From Butyrivibrio sp. WCD3002 (GTDB taxonomy: Bacteria; Bacillota; Clostridia; Lachnospirales; Lachnospiraceae), in the NCBI RefSeq assembly GCF_000424265.1, contig NZ_AUJO01000004.1, positions 124,001 to 188,000 of the forward strand: DNA of 64,000 nt. The letters run 5' to 3'. The notes beneath the pieces are model-generated. The model was given only the letters and a program-made list of their open reading frames with translations. It did no database searches and was not told where the DNA came from. The translations under genes and the position numbers were made by a program. How positions within the stretch are numbered: the stretch's first letter is position 1; every line of letters starts with the position of its first letter. Below are positions 43,439 through 52,295 of the stretch, in pieces.

Positions 43439-45387
43439 AAAGGATTGTGCGTTTGTTATTATCACTAATAATAGCGGCATCGATTTTTTCTGTGCAGTCT
43501 TACGCGGTATTTGCGCAGTCGCAGACAGGGGATAGCGAGGTAAGGATTTCCTTACTCGGAAAATATGACTCGGCAGATACGGCTTCTATAAAACAGATAA
43601 ATACTGTTTCAAAGACAATTCAATTTAGAAATCATGATATAGGGAAGAATTATACCCTTAAATATGACAACACCTCGCAGATAACCAACATCCATGGCGA
43701 GCCGATTTCGGCTGCGCTTTTGGAGGTGGGTCAGGTAGTAGACATCACATTTCTTAAGGGCTCAAAGCATCTTAATTCTCTTACAGTGTCAAAAAAGGCA
43801 TGGCTTGAGGAGAATGTCACTGACTTTAGTCTTGTAAGCAATGATGAGACGGCAAAGATCAACGGCACTGTTTTTCATATCACAAGAAAGACACTGATCA
43901 TTTCGGACGGACAGGCTGTAAACCCTGAGGATATCCTTGCTACAGATACTCTTAGAGTAAGCGGCATAGATAAAGAGCTCTACAGTATCGTTGTAACAAG
44001 AGGACATGGATATGTCAGTCTTTCTTCCGACAGAGTAAACGACAGGACTCTTGTTGGTGCCTGGATTGAACTGGATAAGGAGGTTATCAGAAAGATTACT
44101 CCCAACATGCTGATAAGTGCTCCTGAGGGCAGCTATAACGTCAGTATTGCAGGAAACGGCACCAAGTTTTCATCAGAGATAGTCGTAAACAGAAACGAAG
44201 AGACGATTATTGATACCAGCGTTGTGGAAATAAAGCGTATTCAGGAAGGCAAGGTAACCTTTGTGGTTACTCCCAAGCAGGCAAGAGTCTTTGTAGACGG
44301 AGATGAGGTTGTAACAGAGGTTCCTCACAGTTTTACCTACGGTAAGCATAAGGTCCATATAATGGCGGATGAATACAAATCTCAGGACCACTATCTGAAT
44401 GTAGGAGAACCGGACGCAACTATTTTCATAGACTTGGAAAAGGCTGAAGAGGAAAAGGATGACAGTAAGAGTACATCTGAAGAAAGCAGCACCGCAGAAG
44501 ACAGTTCTGAAGAACCGGATGAGGGTGAGAGCGATTACTCCGCATCGGATTACAGCAATTATGAGAGCACCTCTTCCGGTAATAGCAGTGCATCAAGTAG
44601 GTCTTCTTCAAAGAACAGCTCTTCAAGGAAGTCTTCTGCAAAAACATCAAGCTCTTCTTCATCCTCCGCATCTGCATCTGTGGACTCAGAGGCTGCATCA
44701 ACCACGATTTCAGTAGAGGATTCATCATCCTCTTCAAAGAGCTCGGATTCGTCAGCAGCTTCCACCACAAGCGATGATTCATCCACAAGCAAATCGGATG
44801 ATTCGGGAAATAGTGATACGTCGGAAGAACAAAAGGATGAAAATTTAATAAGCGGATATAAGGTGACCTTTGACGTACCTGTTGGTGCGGAGGCATACCT
44901 TGATGATAATTATCTTGGAATCATGCCTGTGACCTTTGCAAAGACGGCCGGACAGCATATGGTTACTCTAAAAAAGGATGGCTATGAGACTAAGAGTTAC
45001 ACCATCAGCATAGATAAGGAAAAATCAAACGTAACCTATTCCTTCCCGGAACTTGTGCCGGAAAAGAAGGATGACGGTGGGGATACGCCGGAGGATAATC
45101 CAGGGGAAGGTGATACAGGTGAGGGCGACGATTCAGGCGCAGGCAAAACTGATGTCACACCGGGAGAAGGCGGATCAAATCCTGAGGAGGGCGGATCCGA
45201 AAAGACTCCGGAAGAAGAAAAAACTGATGAAACGCCTAAGGGTGAGGATACAACAGGAACAGAGAATCCGGAAGAAGGCGGAGCAGAGAAGGACGATAAA
45301 ACGGATACTACCGATAAAACTGAGGAGGGCGGATTATCACCTGAGCCTGCCACAACAACTAAAACAGAAGAAGGAAATGACGGATAA
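43435..45387 (+). CDS. Secreted PEGA-domain protein with Ser-rich linker
   Basis: A 650-residue protein with an N-terminal signal or anchor segment (Lys/Arg start, hydrophobic to about residue 28), an unassigned beta-rich domain (residues 35-265), a PEGA domain (about 272-340, with VTPKQARVFVDGDEV), a long Ser-rich linker (345-470), a second PEGA domain (474-545, VPVGAEAYLDDNYLG) and a Gly/Glu/Thr-rich tail. PEGA domains are found in surface proteins and often bind cell wall or other proteins. It is joined to its neighbours by an ATGA overlap with cca and a TAATG overlap with rqcP, so it is made together with translation-quality genes, which is curious. Confidence 0.85.
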   Translation: MKRIVRLLLSLIIAASIFSVQSYAVFAQSQTGDSEVRISLLGKYDSADTASIKQINTVSKTIQFRNHDIGKNYTLKYDNTSQITNIHGEPISAALLEVGQVVDITFLKGSKHLNSLTVSKKAWLEENVTDFSLVSNDETAKINGTVFHITRKTLIISDGQAVNPEDILATDTLRVSGIDKELYSIVVTRGHGYVSLSSDRVNDRTLVGAWIELDKEVIRKITPNMLISAPEGSYNVSIAGNGTKFSSEIVVNRNEETIIDTSVVEIKRIQEGKVTFVVTPKQARVFVDGDEVVTEVPHSFTYGKHKVHIMADEYKSQDHYLNVGEPDATIFIDLEKAEEEKDDSKSTSEESSTAEDSSEEPDEGESDYSASDYSNYESTSSGNSSASSRSSSKNSSSRKSSAKTSSSSSSSASASVDSEAASTTISVEDSSSSSKSSDSSAASTTSDDSSTSKSDDSGNSDTSEEQKDENLISGYKVTFDVPVGAEAYLDDNYLGIMPVTFAKTAGQHMVTLKKDGYETKSYTISIDKEKSNVTYSFPELVPEKKDDGGDTPEDNPGEGDTGEGDDSGAGKTDVTPGEGGSNPEEGGSEKTPEEEKTDETPKGEDTTGTENPEEGGAEKDDKTDTTDKTEEGGLSPEPATTTKTEEGNDG

Positions 45388-45626
45388 TGAGACTGGATAA
45401 ATATTTAAAGGTTACAAGACTCATAAAGCGCAGAACGGTTGCCAATGAGGCCTGCGATGCGGGAAGAGTTATGATAAATGACAGAGTTGCCAAAGCATCC
45501 TCAGATGTAAAGGCAGGAGACATCATAAGCATCAGCTTTGGAAATAAGGATGTGAAAGTTGAGGTTCTTGATGTCAGAGAGACAATTCATAAGGAGGATG
45601 TAACGACGCTTTATAAGTATATCTAA
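45387..45626 (+). CDS. rqcP: S4-domain RNA-binding protein RqcP
   Basis: A 79-residue S4-domain protein (MRLDKYLKVTRLIKRR, then ANEACDAGRVMIND). Its Bacillus relative RqcP (YabO) helps RqcH add alanine tails to stalled nascent chains on 50S subunits. The position before divIC and tilS matches the Bacillus yabO-yabP-yabQ-divIC order with yabP and yabQ missing. The start codon shares one base with the preceding stop. Confidence 0.9.
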   Translation: MRLDKYLKVTRLIKRRTVANEACDAGRVMINDRVAKASSDVKAGDIISISFGNKDVKVEVLDVRETIHKEDVTTLYKYI

Positions 45627-45652
45627 AAAAGCGTCAAAATGACTTCGTTTAA

Positions 45653-45681
45653 TTGCAAAGAGTGCTTCTATGCGATAAAAT
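45653..45681 (+). promoter_or_regulatory. Predicted divIC promoter
   Basis: TTGCAA (45653-45658) and TAAAAT (45676-45681) are 17 bases apart, 20 bp before the divIC start. The short leader still carries an AGGAG ribosome binding site. Confidence 0.55.
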
Positions 45682-45701
45682 AAGGTCAGGAGTGAATTTA
45701 C

Positions 45702-46019
45702 ATGGCAACAAGAGCAAGATATAAAGGAAACAGCATACATAACAGGCTTGGCCTGGGGCTTGCCGGAATAGCGGTTATACTTTTGACTGTAGTTGTGCTT
45801 ATCAGAAGTATTACTCTATACCAGAAGCTTAGTCAGTATGAGTCCAAAATTGCCAGCCTTCAGACTCAGATAGAGAGCGAAGAGGAAAGAAGCGAAGAAA
45901 TCGCTGAGTTTGAAAAATATACTACCACGAGAAAGTATATTGAAGAGGTTGCAAAGGAAAAGTTAGGACTTGTATATCCCGGAGAGATCATTTTCAAGGA
46001 TGAGAATGCCGGCAAATAA
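45702..46019 (+). CDS. divIC: Septum formation initiator DivIC/FtsB-like
   Basis: A 105-residue bitopic division protein: basic N terminus, one membrane helix (about residues 17-37), an extracellular coiled coil (QKLSQYESKIASLQTQIESE) and the family end KYIEEVAKEKLGLVYPGEIIF. It works with FtsL and DivIB at the septum. The gene context (rqcP before, tilS after) supports DivIC. Confidence 0.9.
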   Translation: MATRARYKGNSIHNRLGLGLAGIAVILLTVVVLIRSITLYQKLSQYESKIASLQTQIESEEERSEEIAEFEKYTTTRKYIEEVAKEKLGLVYPGEIIFKDENAGK

Positions 46020-46031
46020 TAAAAATAATTG

Positions 46032-46059
46032 GGCTTCGGAAGTTATTCCGAAGCCTTTT
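46032..46059 (+). terminator. Terminator between divIC and tilS
   Basis: A perfect 10-bp stem GGCTTCGGAA/TTCCGAAGCC (46032-46041 with 46046-46055) has a 4-base loop and four T. Only 18 bp remain before tilS and no promoter is visible there, so tilS is probably reached by read-through. Confidence 0.85.
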
Positions 46060-46077
46060 GAACTTACATAGAAAATA

Positions 46078-47520
46078 ATGGACAAACATTTATCAAAAGT
46101 AAAAAAATTCATAGCTGATGAGGAACTTATAAAAGGCGACGAGATCGTTCTTGCAGGTGTATCCGGCGGGGCTGATTCCGTATGCCTTTTTAATATGCTC
46201 TGTGAGCTGTCAGCTGATCTTGGCTTTAAGCTTGCGGTAATCCACATAAATCACATGATAAGACAGGAAGCAGGCGAGGATGCGGCTTTTGTTGAAAAGC
46301 TCTGCGAGGATAATAGGATTTCTTTTTTCAAAAAGGATATTGATATTCCGGGGCTTTCAAAGACCACTGATGCATCGGAGGAAGAGCTTGCAAGAAATGA
46401 GAGATACAAGGCCTTTGAAGAGGTGGCCACCATGCTCTCTGAAAGGTATGGGAAAAAGGTCATCATAGCAACTGCCCATAATGCCAACGATCAGGCTGAA
46501 ACCATGCTTCATAATCTTTTCAGAGGAAGCGGTATTAAGGGACTTTCAGGAATTAAGGTGCTGAGCTTTAGAGGTGACTTTGAGCTGATAAGGCCTCTTC
46601 TTGTTCTTGAAAGAGACGAGATAGAGGAATATCTGACAGAAAAAGGCTTAAAGTGGTGCACCGATAAGACCAATGAGACGGATGACTACACGAGAAACAG
46701 AATTCGTCACAATATCCTGCCTGTTGCAAAGGAGCAGATTAATAATGGTGCCATAAGGCATGCGGCTAAGGCAGCAGAGTATATTTCAGAGGTGGATGAT
46801 TATATCGACGAGCAGGCTGATGCGGTATTTTTTGATATAGCAGCCATGAGTCAGGGCGGAATAATCATAAACTGCGAAAGCTGTGCAATGCAGCATAAGG
46901 TTGTACGAAGCAGAATACTTATGAAGGCAATAAAATTCATTGTTCCGCACATAAAGGATATTCAGTCCGTTCATTTATCGGAGCTTGATAATATGCTGCA
47001 AAGAACTGAGGGAAGTGAGAGCTTAAGCCTCCCCTATGGTATAAATGCAACAAGAGAGTATGGCGATCTTATCCTGACTCTTGGTGACATTTCTCCAAAT
47101 GAGCAAGAAGATGCTGATGCTGAAGGCTTTTTCATAGATAAAGACCATCTGGAAGCCGGTGGGGACCATGTTTTTAATATTCCCGGTCTTGGGAAAGTAA
47201 ATTTTAAGCTTTTTTTATATAAAAGTGACATGAAAATCCCTACGCTGGAATATACGAAATGGTTTGATTATGATAAAATAAGTAATAGTATGCAATTCCG
47301 ACGTAGAGAGACAGGAGATGTTATCGAAATCGGTGATGGCACAAAAACACTGAAGAAATTTATGATAGACGAGAAAATACCTGCTAAAAGCAGAGAAGAG
47401 CTGTTTGTTCTCTTTGACGATAAGGATGTTATCTGGATTCCCGGATACAGAATAAGCAGTAAATTCAAAGTGGATAGCGATACAGCACGAATTTTGGAAG
47501 TGAAATTGATATCTGATTGA
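46078..47520 (+). CDS. tilS: tRNA(Ile)-lysidine synthetase
   Basis: It modifies the wobble cytidine of tRNA-Ile(CAU) to lysidine. The PP-loop is VSGGADSVCLFN; AHNANDQAETMLHNLFRGSG and DETDDYTRNRIRH are conserved family blocks. The C-terminal domain carries FRRRETGDVIEIGDGTKTLK, typical of long (about 480 residue) TilS. The start directly follows a terminator, and no clear ribosome binding site is seen beyond a weak AGAAAA stretch. Confidence 0.96.
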   Translation: MDKHLSKVKKFIADEELIKGDEIVLAGVSGGADSVCLFNMLCELSADLGFKLAVIHINHMIRQEAGEDAAFVEKLCEDNRISFFKKDIDIPGLSKTTDASEEELARNERYKAFEEVATMLSERYGKKVIIATAHNANDQAETMLHNLFRGSGIKGLSGIKVLSFRGDFELIRPLLVLERDEIEEYLTEKGLKWCTDKTNETDDYTRNRIRHNILPVAKEQINNGAIRHAAKAAEYISEVDDYIDEQADAVFFDIAAMSQGGIIINCESCAMQHKVVRSRILMKAIKFIVPHIKDIQSVHLSELDNMLQRTEGSESLSLPYGINATREYGDLILTLGDISPNEQEDADAEGFFIDKDHLEAGGDHVFNIPGLGKVNFKLFLYKSDMKIPTLEYTKWFDYDKISNSMQFRRRETGDVIEIGDGTKTLKKFMIDEKIPAKSREELFVLFDDKDVIWIPGYRISSKFKVDSDTARILEVKLISD

Positions 47521-47534
47521 TTTAGGAGGATTTT

Positions 47535-48059
47535 ATGGCAGAATCAGTAAGAGTACTTCTTTCAGAGGAGGAAGTCGACAAAAGAATTCAGGAGATCGGA
47601 GACCAGATCAGTAAGGATTACGCAGGCAAAACAGTACACCTTGTATGCGTTCTTAAGGGCGGTACATTTTTCATGTGCGAGCTTGCAAAGAGAATCACTG
47701 TTCCGGTAACAATGGACTTCATGTCTGCATCAAGCTATGGCTCATCCACAAAATCAAGCGGCGTAGTTAAGATCGTTAAGGACCTTGATGAACCACTTAA
47801 GGATAAGGACGTTCTTATTGTTGAGGATATCGTAGATTCAGGCAGAACTCTGAGCTATCTTATCAAGATGCTTGGCGACAGAGGCCCTGCAAGCATCAAG
47901 CTTTGCACACTTCTTGATAAACCTGAGAGACGTGTAATGGATGTTAAAGTAGATTACACAGGTTTTGAGATTCCGGATGAATTCGTAGTTGGTTACGGTC
48001 TTGATTATGACCAGAGATACCGCAATCTGCCATACATCGGAGTCGTTGAATTCGACTAA
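47535..48059 (+). CDS. hpt: Hypoxanthine phosphoribosyltransferase
   Basis: A purine salvage enzyme converting hypoxanthine (and guanine) with PRPP to IMP/GMP. The PRPP loop reads VLIVEDIVDSGRTL, and the flexible loop SSYGSSTKSSG is present. The length is 174 residues. A TTAGGAGG ribosome binding site precedes it. The tilS-hpt-ftsH order is conserved in Firmicutes. Confidence 0.96.
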   Translation: MAESVRVLLSEEEVDKRIQEIGDQISKDYAGKTVHLVCVLKGGTFFMCELAKRITVPVTMDFMSASSYGSSTKSSGVVKIVKDLDEPLKDKDVLIVEDIVDSGRTLSYLIKMLGDRGPASIKLCTLLDKPERRVMDVKVDYTGFEIPDEFVVGYGLDYDQRYRNLPYIGVVEFD

Positions 48060-48083
48060 TAAATCCAAAAGGGAGTAACGACG

Positions 48084-49955
48084 TTGAAAAACAGAGGCTT
48101 TAACTTTTACTTTGGGCTGATAATTGTTTTGCTATTGGCACTTGCTTTTTTGGAGTATGGAAAGGGCAGGATTCAGTCATCAGACACAGCCTACACAAGA
48201 GGACAGTTGGTAAATGACCTTGAAAACAGTAAGGTCTACAGTGCTGTCATCATACCAAATGAAGAGACGCCTACAGGCGTGATCGAGATCATACTTACGG
48301 ATCATTCAGAGAAGATTCTCTATGCGACTGATGTTGCAACTATTGAAGAAATTCTTGTAAGTCACGGAATCGATCCTGTAGTCAGGGATGTGCCGGGGGA
48401 GAATATCCTCATCAGCAGCATTATTCCCATACTGGTAGGCTTGTTTGTTATCACCTTCATAATTGTTATGATGAATAATTCCCAGGGGCAGTCTTCCGGA
48501 AACAACCGGATGATGAACTTTGGAAAAAGCAGAGCCAGACTTTCCACAGGCGAAGACAATAAGATAAAGCTTACTGATGTAGCAGGTCTTGTTGAGGAAA
48601 AGGAGCAGCTTGCAGAAATCATTGAATTTTTGAAGGATGCTGCCAAATTCACGAGAGTTGGTGCAAGAATTCCAAAGGGCGTACTCCTTGAAGGTGCTCC
48701 CGGAACAGGTAAGACTCTTCTTGCAAGAGCAGTAGCAGGTGAAGCGGGAGTTCCTTTCTTTAGTATTTCAGGTTCCGATTTCGTCGAGATGTTTGTCGGT
48801 GTCGGTGCTTCCAGAGTAAGAGACCTTTTTGCGGATGCTAAGAAAAATTCACCCTGCATAATTTTCATCGATGAGATAGATGCGGTAGCACGCCGCAGAG
48901 GAACAGGTATGGGTGGCGGCCACGATGAGCGTGAGCAGACACTTAACCAGCTCCTTGTAGAGATGGACGGTTTTGGAGTAAACGAGGGCATCATAGTAAT
49001 GGCGGCAACAAACCGCGTGGATATTCTTGATCCCGCAATTCTTCGTCCCGGACGTTTTGACAGAAAGATCACTGTTGCAAGACCTGATGTAAGAGGAAGA
49101 GAAGAAATCCTCAAGGTTCATGCAAGAAATAAGCCTCTTGGCGATGATGTTGATCTTAAGAGCATTGCTCAGACCACAGCAGGCTTTACAGGTGCGGATC
49201 TTGAGAACCTCCTGAACGAATCTGCAATCAATGCAGCCATGGATAATCGAAGCTATATCAAGCAGCCCGATATTCAGAAGGCATTCGTACAGGTTGGAAT
49301 CGGAACAGAGAAGCACAGCCATATTATTTCAGATAAAGAGAAGAAGATTACAGCGTACCATGAAGCAGGACATGCAATTCTTTTCCATGTTCTTCCGGAT
49401 GTGGGACCTGTATATACAGTATCAGTAATTCCTACCGGAATGGGTGCTGCAGGATATACAATGCCGCTTCCTGAAAAGGATGAGATGTTCCTTACAAAGG
49501 GCAAAATGCTCCAGGAGATCATGGTTTCCCTTGGCGGACGAATCGCTGAAGAGATCATATTCGGTGACATCACAACCGGCGCATCAAGCGACATCCAGAA
49601 GGCTACAAGCGAAGCCAGAAAGATGGTCACCGTGTACGGAATGTCAAAAGAAATCGGTATTATCAATTACAATGAGCAGGAAGAGGACGTATTCATCGGA
49701 TATGATATCCAGCATAACAAACGTAACTCTGAGCTCATGGCCGGCGAGATAGACAAACAGGTCAAGATTATTATTGATCTTTGCTATGCTAAGGCAAAGG
49801 ATATCATCAGTTCCTACGAAGATGTTCTTCATAGCAGTGCGAAGCTACTTATGGAAAAAGAAAAAATAGGACGTGAAGAGTTCGAAGCATTATTCGAATC
49901 ACACGCGGCTGTCTCTTTTAGTGAGGATGTGGCAGCACTTGCTGACCAGATATAA
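48084..49955 (+). CDS. ftsH: ATP-dependent zinc metalloprotease FtsH
   Basis: A membrane-anchored AAA+ protease of 623 residues: two membrane helices (about 8-25 and 110-130), Walker [11 protein letters not shown], Walker [33 protein letters not shown], and zinc site HEAGH at His426-His430. It degrades membrane and regulatory proteins. The start is a TTG with GGGAG eight bases upstream; this gives the normal cytoplasmic stub before the first helix. Confidence 0.97.
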   Translation: MKNRGFNFYFGLIIVLLLALAFLEYGKGRIQSSDTAYTRGQLVNDLENSKVYSAVIIPNEETPTGVIEIILTDHSEKILYATDVATIEEILVSHGIDPVVRDVPGENILISSIIPILVGLFVITFIIVMMNNSQGQSSGNNRMMNFGKSRARLSTGEDNKIKLTDVAGLVEEKEQLAEIIEFLKDAAKFTRVGARIPKGVLLEGAPGTGKTLLARAVAGEAGVPFFSISGSDFVEMFVGVGASRVRDLFADAKKNSPCIIFIDEIDAVARRRGTGMGGGHDEREQTLNQLLVEMDGFGVNEGIIVMAATNRVDILDPAILRPGRFDRKITVARPDVRGREEILKVHARNKPLGDDVDLKSIAQTTAGFTGADLENLLNESAINAAMDNRSYIKQPDIQKAFVQVGIGTEKHSHIISDKEKKITAYHEAGHAILFHVLPDVGPVYTVSVIPTGMGAAGYTMPLPEKDEMFLTKGKMLQEIMVSLGGRIAEEIIFGDITTGASSDIQKATSEARKMVTVYGMSKEIGIINYNEQEEDVFIGYDIQHNKRNSELMAGEIDKQVKIIIDLCYAKAKDIISSYEDVLHSSAKLLMEKEKIGREEFEALFESHAAVSFSEDVAALADQI

Positions 49956-50042
49956 GGTTTGTGCAAAATAGACAAAAATGGATTGAGGTATTTAGTAATT
50001 TTGTGAAATTGGAGCATTTACCCCTTTGAGGGATGGTGCTAT

Positions 50043-50048
50043 TATAAT
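50043..50048 (+). promoter_or_regulatory. Possible -10 box ahead of the GH13 gene
   Basis: A perfect TATAAT, but the nearest -35-like hexamer (TTTACC, 50017-50022) is 20 bases away. If used, the transcript would run through the hairpin at 50111-50142 before the GH13 gene. Confidence 0.3.
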
Positions 50049-50110
50049 CACGTAACCCCCAATACATTTAAAGTTTTTTGCTATACCCATAAGAAAGAAA
50101 TACCTTCTCT

Positions 50111-50142
50111 AAAACGGACAGCATCCCTAGCTGTCCGTTTTT
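50111..50142 (+). terminator. Terminator (or leader attenuator) between ftsH and the GH13 gene
   Basis: A perfect 12-bp stem (50111-50122 with 50130-50141) has a 7-base loop and five T. It lies 156 bp after ftsH and 34 bp before the GH13 gene, closer to the latter. Confidence 0.85.
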
Positions 50143-50175
50143 ACGTTATACAGATTTATAGATAGGGGAAAGCAG

Positions 50176-52284
50176 ATGATTAGACAAGGCAGATTGTTTC
50201 ATGACATGACGCTTGATTATTTACGACCGATGGAGCCCAAATCCGGCAGCAAGGTTTATCTGTATTTTCGTTGTGGCACAAAAGAAGCAGATAAGATCTT
50301 TATTATCTGGGAAAGTACGGAAGAGACCAGAGAGATCGTAATGAGAAAATATGAGACTGAGGATCAGTTTGATTACTATCAGACATCTGTAAGGATTCCG
50401 AAGTCCGGGGGCATAATCTATTATTATTTCCGAATAGAATCAGGTGATGAGAGAGTTTATTATGACAGAACAGGTGCTACCTACAGTGTACCAACTGCAA
50501 ACAGATTCAGACTGATACCTGATTTTTCAACTCCTGAATGGGCCAAGGGTGCGGTGATGTACCAGATTTTCGTGGACAGATTCAGGAATGGTGATCCCTC
50601 AAATGATGTTCTTACAAATGAATATTATTACGTTAATGGAAAAAGCGTACATGAAGATAACTGGCGAAAGGATCCTGACCCCTATGGGGCAGATATAAGG
50701 ACCTTCCACGGTGGTGATCTTCAGGGTGTTATAGATAAGCTTGGTTATCTTAAGGGACTTGGAGTAGAGGTTATCTATTTAAATCCCATATTCGTTTCGC
50801 CTTCAAACCATAAATATGACACGCAGGATTATGATCATATTGATCCCCATTATGGAAGGATTGTTTTTGATGTGGGCGAGCTTTTAACTGACAGTAATGA
50901 TAACCGAAATGCCACACGCTACATCAATCGTGTAACCAATTTGAGGAATTTGGAGGCATCGGATGCGCTCTTTGCAAAGCTTGTTGAGGAAGCTCATAAG
51001 CTGGGAATTAGGGTTATTCTGGACGGCGTATTTAATCATTGCGGTTCGTTTAATAAGTGGATGGATAAGGAGGGAATCTATGAGGACCGGGATGGTTACG
51101 AGAAAGGTGCCTTTGTTTCAAAGGAAAGTCCATACAAGGAGTATTTCAAATTCAGTAGTGACAGATGGCCTAATAATGAAGACTATGAAGGCTGGTGGGG
51201 CTTTAACACGCTGCCAAAGCTAAATTATGAGGGCAGCAAAAAGCTGGAAGAATATATTTTAGGAATAGCGAAGAAATGGGTTTCCGCACCCTACTATGCA
51301 GACGGTTGGAGACTTGATGTGGCAGCGGACGTTGGCCACTCGGAGGAGTATAACCACCGCTTTTGGAAGAAATTCAGAGAAGCAGTTAAGGAAGCTAATC
51401 CAAACGCACTTATCCTTGCTGAGCACTATGGCAATGCAATGCCCTGGCTCATGGGCGGAGAATGGGATACTGTGATGAACTACGACGGATTCATGGATCC
51501 TGTCTCAAATTTCTTTACGGGAATGGAAAAGCACAGCGATGAGTTCCATGAGGAGCTGATCGGAAATGTGGGAGCCTTTTGGCAAAGTATGCAGAAGGCC
51601 GGAATAGAGGCTTTTTCAGAGAACTCATATTTCACAGCAATGAATGAGCTTTCCAACCATGACCACTCAAGGTTTTTAACAAGAACAAACGGCGTTGTGG
51701 GCAGAAGCTCAAATAGGGGCTGCAGGGCTGCCGATGAGGGAATAAGCAAGGCAGTTATGAGGCAGGCCGTGATACTTCAGATGACCTGGCCGGGAGCTCC
51801 GACAATATATTATGGAGATGAGGCAGGAGTCTGCGGCTTTACAGATCCTGATAACAGACGAACCTATCCCTGGGGCTTAGAGGATGTTGAGCTCATAGAT
51901 TTTCATAAAAAGATGATAAATATCCGAAGGAGCAGCACAGAGCTAAAAACAGGCTCCCTTGTAAAGCTTGATGCCGGGGACAACGTTCTTGCCTTTGGCA
52001 GATTTAACCGTACCTGCGCTACTATGGTAGTAATTAACAGGAGCGAATACGAGACGGTGTGCGAGATAGATGTGGAGCCTCTTGGCATCCCAAGCGAGGC
52101 AAAGCTCCTAAAGGTTATGGAGAGTACTTCCCGGGGATTTAGAAGCGATCCGCTTAATTATAATGTTAAGAACGGCAAGCTTGTGAGGGTATATGGCCCT
52201 CTTTCAGCAGTAGTACTGCAATATAACAGAATAACTGCGGTTAACGAGGAGGCCTTCTGGTCTACCAACTTCTTCCGCATGTAA
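50176..52284 (+). CDS. Glycoside hydrolase family 13 enzyme (neopullulanase/cyclomaltodextrinase-like)
   Basis: A 702-residue cytoplasmic enzyme with an N-terminal beta-sandwich (residues 1-110, CBM34-like) and a GH13 barrel. The conserved regions are DGVFNHCG (Asp283), GWRLDVAADVG with nucleophile Asp381, LAEHYG with acid/base Glu416, and SNHDHSR with Asp496. No signal peptide, so it cuts imported maltodextrins or stored glucan. The pattern fits alpha-glycosidases of the neopullulanase group. The two genes after it encode surface O-acylation proteins at very short spacing. Confidence 0.93.
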   Translation: MIRQGRLFHDMTLDYLRPMEPKSGSKVYLYFRCGTKEADKIFIIWESTEETREIVMRKYETEDQFDYYQTSVRIPKSGGIIYYYFRIESGDERVYYDRTGATYSVPTANRFRLIPDFSTPEWAKGAVMYQIFVDRFRNGDPSNDVLTNEYYYVNGKSVHEDNWRKDPDPYGADIRTFHGGDLQGVIDKLGYLKGLGVEVIYLNPIFVSPSNHKYDTQDYDHIDPHYGRIVFDVGELLTDSNDNRNATRYINRVTNLRNLEASDALFAKLVEEAHKLGIRVILDGVFNHCGSFNKWMDKEGIYEDRDGYEKGAFVSKESPYKEYFKFSSDRWPNNEDYEGWWGFNTLPKLNYEGSKKLEEYILGIAKKWVSAPYYADGWRLDVAADVGHSEEYNHRFWKKFREAVKEANPNALILAEHYGNAMPWLMGGEWDTVMNYDGFMDPVSNFFTGMEKHSDEFHEELIGNVGAFWQSMQKAGIEAFSENSYFTAMNELSNHDHSRFLTRTNGVVGRSSNRGCRAADEGISKAVMRQAVILQMTWPGAPTIYYGDEAGVCGFTDPDNRRTYPWGLEDVELIDFHKKMINIRRSSTELKTGSLVKLDAGDNVLAFGRFNRTCATMVVINRSEYETVCEIDVEPLGIPSEAKLLKVMESTSRGFRSDPLNYNVKNGKLVRVYGPLSAVVLQYNRITAVNEEAFWSTNFFRM

Positions 52285-52295
52285 GGGTTGTGTGT

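Noticed and set aside
44426..45353. Minus-strand frames within the PEGA gene, rich in Ser/Pro or Glu/Asp
   Set aside because: They arise from the Ser-rich and Gly/Glu-rich repeats of the real gene read on the other strand.
48362..49114. 250-codon minus-strand frame within ftsH
   Set aside because: Opposite-strand shadow of a highly conserved protease gene; Ser/Pro-rich and without a ribosome binding site.
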